Assembly: GCA_902984215.1 (NCBI GenBank)
Contig: CADWAF010005731.1
Location: forward strand, 1-11,044
Source of the DNA: Willaertia magna
Lineage: Eukaryota > Heterolobosea > Eutetramitea > Acrasida > Naegleriidae
DNA length: 11,044 nucleotides
Reading direction: 5' to 3'
The notes beneath the pieces were generated by a model. It ran no database searches, had not been told where the DNA came from, and saw only the letters and a program-made list of their open reading frames with translations. Below, in pieces: positions 6,852-11,044 of the stretch; within the stretch, counting starts at the first letter, position 1, and every line of letters begins with the position of its first letter. A program made the position numbers and the translations under genes.

Positions 6852-9480
6852 ATGAGTGCTCTAGATGAACCTTCACAACAACTAACTTTGAGGAAAGATG
6901 TTCTTGTTAAATGGACATCTTTTCATCAGAAACTATTTAAACAAGTACTACAAACTGTTACCTGGCAAGACGGAATATTAGAACAAATTATTGAAATTTT
7001 CGAACAAGACCCAAGATTTGATTTTGGAGGATTAACCGTGGATAACGACGTTGGGGTAATAGGATTAAAAGAAACTCAAAATATAACAAAGAAAAGATTA
7101 CAAGCATCTCAACTTTTCCTTGATTTATGGCGATACTTATTAGATAGAGTAGATGTTGCAAATTATTCTCAACGTCTTCTTTGTTTTAAATACATTCTCG
7201 CCGTGATGAAAAGAAGAGAATTTCACCCAAAATATTTTCAACATTTAGTACTTAACAAAATTACAGAGGGAGCATCACAATCATCTAATTCATTAAAGTC
7301 TACTGATCTATCTTATATTAATCTAAGTCCGACTGCTCAATTATTGGGAAGTAGTCCCCCACAAAAGAAAGGATTTTTAAGTTCTATATTTAGTAATTTA
7401 CAAAAGAATAATGTGGATGAATTATCTAAAAAAGTTTTATCTAATTACAAAGAATTACTGGTAAAAACACAAGAATATGCCGTAAAAACTTTAAGAACAA
7501 AGAAACATGAAAATATCTTTCCAGAATTATTTAGATTTTGTGCTGGTGTATTAGCTGTAAATTGTCTAAGATTATTAACACCTGAACAAACAGATATATT
7601 CACATCACAATTTGTTCGTAAATATTTTCCTCAAGAGTATCTTTCACCTGAAGTAGAAGATATAATAACAAAGAACATGGAAAACAGATCATGTTTTATG
7701 AAGAAAATTAAATATGTACCTTCTGTTGCTGGACTGTCGGATCTTTTAGGAAGTGATGATGATTTAGAAAATGTAGAAGATAAAAAAGAAGATGAAGAAA
7801 AGAATGCAGTCATAAAGAAAGTATTTTGTTATTATAAATTTATGTTTGATACGGACCCCCTAGACGAAACAACCCAAAACAAGTCTTACTTAAACAAAGT
7901 ATCGGAATTATTGAAAGATACATCAATATGGCTTCCTACTATCCACTCCACTGAAGACTTTTTCCCTTATTTCTTTTCCGAGTTTGTAGACCAAATTAGT
8001 AAGATCATGAAACACGATACTTCTAATCATCATTGGAAAACAGTTCCTGGATATGTAAGATTAATGAAATACTTTTCACAATTGGGTAGAGAAAATTTAG
8101 TTCAACATATAAGTTTAAATTTTGAAAAATCTGACAATAACCAAACAACCAACAAACAGGAACAAAAAGTAAAAGAATTAGAAGAAACTGTAAATATGGT
8201 TGATGGACATGAGAACTTACATTTTAAACAATGGTTGTCTTGTTCATTGATAGCGTTACGTAATCCTTTGGTAATTAATATTCTTTTAGAACTGTTTTTC
8301 AGTAATACTAATGGATATAACCCTGATCAAGTATTTTATACTTTAGATTGGGCAGATAAATGGTTCCAAGAAGTCAGACAATTGGAACATAGTTTTCAAC
8401 AATATTTATTGTATAGAAATCACAAACATAGACATACATACTTTTATTTGGAAAGTTCTAATATCGAGCTTTTTATTGGTGCACTACCTCAAAATTTCAA
8501 TTATGAATTTTTTGAATTGTCAATAGAAAGATTATTAAATACTGACCACTTCCAAATTGTTTCAAGAACTTTAATATTTATTTATAATATCCTTGATTTA
8601 TTTAATGGTAAAGCTAGATTAAAATTTTTAGGTCATAACCTAATCAGAGATCACTTTTATGATTTATTTTTACATTGGAGTATTGATATAAGAAACATCT
8701 TTTATCGTATTATTTTATTTAAATTACAACGATTCTCATCTTCTGTTTTTTTGGAATATAAACCTCAATTAAATAGTCTGGGTGTTGCTGGAAAGAAGAT
8801 TCTAACAACAAGAGGAAGATCTAATAGTGGTACGGGATGGATACCACCTAAAAAAGATTCACCAAATATTAATTCACCACCGATTAAAAAGGAGAAATTA
8901 TTAATTACAGTGGAAGATTTAGGCAGAAGAAGTATTGATGATATAGAGCCAAGAAGAACTTCACTTTCTGGTACTAGACCTTCAATAGACCAACTTATAT
9001 CATCTTCAGGAATTAAGAAAAAGGGTAGAAAAGAAATGAAATTTAAAAAAGAAGAAAAACAAATTAAGGTAGACGATGAAATGGGTGATGAATTCCAAAG
9101 AGTTGAAGAATCCATCGATTTGTAAGTATTACTTTATTTTCGTATTGATTCATTTACCTTTATTCCTTAAAACTTATAGAGTATTAAAAAGTAAGGTTGA
9201 CACTTACCTTGAAGTTTTGAGAACTATTCTAAATAATCCTAAGGATGCGCTTGATATGATTGAAGACAATCCAACGCTGGATGTGCCAATACACTTACGT
9301 CCATATATTGAGAGTGCACTCAATGAATATGAGGCTATAGAAAATGAATGTACTTCTTGGAAGAAAGAAGTTACTGAGTTACTTGTTAACAATAGCAAAT
9401 CATCTGTTATTAAGGTCAGTGAAATTCCTTATCCAATTATCAAATATCCACGTTTCACTTTGCAATCTGATAAGCTTTGA
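6852..9480 (+). CDS. DUF1765-like (UPF0592) conserved protein of unknown function, two exons
   Basis: Exons 6852-9121 and 9180-9480 encode 856 residues. The frame runs upstream to a TTG at 6831, but the first ATG (MSALDEPSQQ) is at 6852. The N-terminal half is helical (KWTSFHQKLFKQVLQTVTWQ; later LFRFCAGVLAVNCLRLL), broken by an acidic linker near 301-317. Residues about 458-628 (LHFKQWLSCSLIALRNP through HWSIDIRNIFYRIILFKL) look like the DUF1765 core, a family known to me from fungi, dictyostelids and Entamoeba, with no firm biochemical role. This assignment is from memory of the family's look. A basic Ser/Pro-rich tail (about 640-750) contains RRTS at 701-704, a protein kinase A-type site, and RRS near 692. 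The second exon adds about 100 helical residues. No clear membrane span is visible. Confidence 0.82.
9122..9179 (+). other. Intron of the DUF1765-like gene (58 nt)
   Basis: Donor GTAAGTATTA at 9122 and acceptor ACTTATAG ending at 9179. It splits a leucine codon (TT|A). Reading through meets TAA at once, while splicing opens 99 further codons ending at TGA 9478-9480. Donor and length match the four aminopeptidase introns. Confidence 0.88.
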
Positions 9481-9574
9481 TTTTGATTTTATCAAAACTT
9501 AATATTTGTAACATTATAAAATTAAGCTCTTTATTTCTAAACACAGTTAAATAATTGGCAGTCTAATTTTGGGA

Positions 9575-9608
9575 AAATGCACTCAAACCCCACAGAAATG
9601 CACTTAAA
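9575..9608 (+). repeat. Pair of near-identical 13-base direct repeats upstream of the 5S gene
   Basis: AAATGCACTCAAA (9575-9587) and AAATGCACTTAAA (9596-9608) differ at one base and start 21 bases apart, about two helical turns. A six-base inverted repeat, CAGTCT (9559-9564) and AGACTG (9611-9616), encloses them. They lie 46-79 bases before the 5S start. Confidence 0.5.
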
Positions 9609-9653
9609 ACAGACTGATAGTAACTACAAATAGTTGTCGATTGTTTAGTGTGC

Positions 9654-9771
9654 ATCTACGGCCATACCACTGTGAAAGCACCTCATCCCGTCCGATTTGA
9701 GAAGTTAAGCACAGTAGGGCTACATTAGTACTGAGATGGGAGACTTCTCGGGAACCTGTAGTGCTGTAGAT
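9654..9771 (+). rRNA. 5S ribosomal RNA, complete, 118 nt
   Basis: This is the small RNA of the large ribosomal subunit, made by RNA polymerase III. The ends pair in a nine-base stem: ATCTACGGC (9654-9662) with GCTGTAGAT (9763-9771), one G-T wobble included. Inside are the conserved CATCCCGTCCGAT and GAAGTTAAGC blocks. The other helices also form: ACTGTG with CACAGT, CCTCA with TTGAG, CTACA with TGTAG, and CTGAGA with TCTCGG. The length is in the usual range and no helix is broken, so it looks functional. Internal control regions lie around the GTTAAGC block and the GATGGGAGAC block. It sits alone as a single copy between a protein gene and AT-rich DNA, not in an rDNA array. The sequence is closest in feel to early-diverging fungal 5S. 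Confidence 0.97.
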
Positions 9772-9779
9772 TTTTTTTT
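9771..9779 (+). terminator. RNA polymerase III T-run terminator of the 5S gene
   Basis: Nine consecutive T residues start at the last base of the 5S RNA. Polymerase III needs about four to six in most eukaryotes, so this is ample. Confidence 0.9.
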
Positions 9780-9874
9780 AAAATTTGTATAATTATTTTA
9801 ATAAAAATATTTATTTTTTATTCAAATAATCATTTACAAAAATAAATAATTTAAAAAAATAAAAAAACTTACAT

Positions 9875-9925
9875 ATGTGTAATACCAAATATTTGTTTTC
9901 TTTTAAATATTTTTTAATTACACAT
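9875..9925. repeat. Nine-base inverted repeat in the AT block
   Basis: ATGTGTAAT (9875-9883) and ATTACACAT (9917-9925) are perfect reverse complements around a 33-base spacer. The GT/AC content makes this less trivial than pure A/T pairing. Confidence 0.45.
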
Positions 9926-10033
9926 TTTATTAATTAAACAAAAAAATATTAAATTAATATAATGTAACAAAAAAGTAAATTATAAATATTATTTATTTTT
10001 TAGAAATTCTAATGAATTAAAAGAATTAATAAG

Positions 10034-10055
10034 ATATATTTTTATAAAAATATAT
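10034..10055. repeat. 22-base perfect palindrome
   Basis: Arms ATATATTTTTA (10034-10044) and its reverse complement (10045-10055) are contiguous, with no spacer. The content is entirely A and T, followed by a TA run, so slippage or chance is plausible. Confidence 0.5.
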
Positions 10056-10695
10056 ATATATAAAAATACTAATCCTTTTAATAATTATTAAATTTAAAAA
10101 TAATTTATAATATAAACCTTTTATACCATTTTTAATAATAAAGTTAATGATAAAAATAAAAGTATAAAAATTAATTATTTTAATTATATTCTTAATTTAA
10201 TATATAAACACTTTATTATAAAATATTTTTAATTTTTTTAATCTTTTATTATTAATTTTGTTGTTGAAATATGTATTATTATTATTAATTTATTTTGTTA
10301 ATTAATTTATGTAAATTTTAAGATATAATTTTTTTAATTATAATTACTTTTTTTTATTTTATTATTATTTACTATAAACCAAGACAGCTTTTTAGAATAG
10401 ATTAAAAATTTAAAAATTATTTATTTTTAGTACATTATGTATGAATTAATATTTGTTTTTTATATATATAATTATGAAACTATTAAGTTATAAAAAAAAT
10501 TTAATGTAAAAAATTTTAAAAATATTATAAAAATCATTTGTAAATGTTAATATTTTTAAATTAAATTTTTTTTGTTTAAAATTTTTATTATTATTTCTAA
10601 ATTTTAAAAAAAAATTAAAAAAATATAAATTCATATTATTTTTTAAATTTTTAAAACTGTGTATAGATTTAAATTTATTATTATAATAAACCCAA

Positions 10696-10711
10696 ATTTG
10701 TTATAACAAAT
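10696..10711. repeat. 16-base perfect palindrome
   Basis: ATTTGTTATAACAAAT is its own reverse complement. It includes a G/C pair in each arm, and resembles a dyad-symmetric protein-binding site, but no factor can be named. Confidence 0.4.
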
Positions 10712-10795
10712 AAAAAATCTATAAAATAGATAAATTTTTAGTTTATTTTTTTTATTTTTTATTTTTTATTTTACTTTCATTTTTTAGATAGTATA

Positions 10796-10827
10796 AAATG
10801 AAATTTTATTTAAATAAAATTTCATTT
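10796..10827. repeat. 32-base perfect palindrome
   Basis: The left arm AAATGAAATTTTATTT (10796-10811) is followed directly by its exact reverse complement (10812-10827). Each arm carries one G/C pair at matching positions. The symmetry ends exactly there on both sides. It could extrude as a cruciform or form a strong RNA hairpin. Confidence 0.65.
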
Positions 10828-11044
10828 AAAAATTAAAAATAAAAAACAAACTAAAAAACAAATTTAATAAATTTTTAATATTAAATAAAAATATAAATAA
10901 TATAATAACAAATATATATCGATAAAAATATTTAAAATAATTACTAATAAAAAAAAAATAAATCATATAAATAAAAAGAAACGAAAAATTTTTTAAAAAA
11001 AATTTAAAAAAATAACTAAAAAAACTTTAAAAAATTAATCTTTA

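Larger units (their letters stand above)
9780..11044. other. Extremely AT-rich non-coding block
   Basis: About 1.27 kb with no credible gene on either strand. In three lines counted by hand (10141-10260 and 10561-10620), 10 of 180 bases were G or C. It consists of A-runs, T-runs and TA stretches with no clear tandem unit, no tRNA-like cloverleaf and no transposon-like frame. Several perfect palindromes occur in it and are listed separately. Confidence 0.85.

Noticed and set aside
8765..9115. Minus-strand 116-codon open frame opposite the DUF1765-like gene
   Set aside because: Serine- and phenylalanine-rich mirror of a Lys/Arg-rich coding exon; no recognisable features.
9860..10003. Possible splice sites (minus-strand GTAAGT near 9871, plus-strand TTTTAG near 10003) in the AT block
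   Set aside because: They lie on opposite strands and no coding frame lies beside either one; short matches are expected in such sequence.
9780..11044. CRISPR array, tRNA or transposon in the AT block
   Set aside because: No regular repeat-spacer pattern, no tRNA A and B boxes or cloverleaf, and no open frame or paired terminal repeats were found.

Overview
The window looks like nuclear DNA from a compact, very AT-rich eukaryote. It holds four protein-coding genes with short GTAAGT-type introns, one complete 5S rRNA gene with its own T-run terminator, and a non-coding AT block of about 1.27 kb at the right end. The 5S rRNA resembles those of early-diverging fungi. The last protein gene resembles the DUF1765 family, which I recall mainly from fungi, Dictyostelium relatives and Entamoeba. 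An early-diverging fungus is my best guess, with an amoebozoan (dictyostelid-like) as the main alternative. No gene here settles the species.

Layout from left to right. Positions 1-3023 (minus strand) hold a five-exon, 937-residue membrane-anchored M1 zinc aminopeptidase, whose stop codon is the first three bases of the window. Positions 3175-4716 (minus) hold a 513-residue, intron-free, charged and apparently disordered protein of unknown function, with three KEN motifs and several Ser-Pro sites. Positions 4717-4883 form a divergent promoter containing a perfect E2F-type sequence (TTTGGCGC). Positions 4884-6674 (plus) hold a 596-residue type II membrane protein with two glycosyltransferase-like (GT-A) domains. 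The first domain has lost its acidic DxD and the second keeps an MNDDI motif. Positions 6852-9480 (plus) hold a two-exon, 856-residue DUF1765-like protein. Positions 9654-9771 (plus) are the 5S rRNA, followed by nine T residues. From 9780 to 11044 I see no genes, only extreme AT richness and several perfect palindromes.

The genes do not form an obvious pathway. The aminopeptidase and the glycosyltransferase-like protein both have N-terminal membrane anchors and probably act in the secretory system or at the cell surface. The unknown protein and the glycosyltransferase share one short promoter. The points most worth checking are the E2F-like site beside a possible cell-cycle protein, the two-domain glycosyltransferase with a degenerate first domain, the altered M1 signature split across a 49-base micro-exon, and the abrupt composition change right after the 5S gene.
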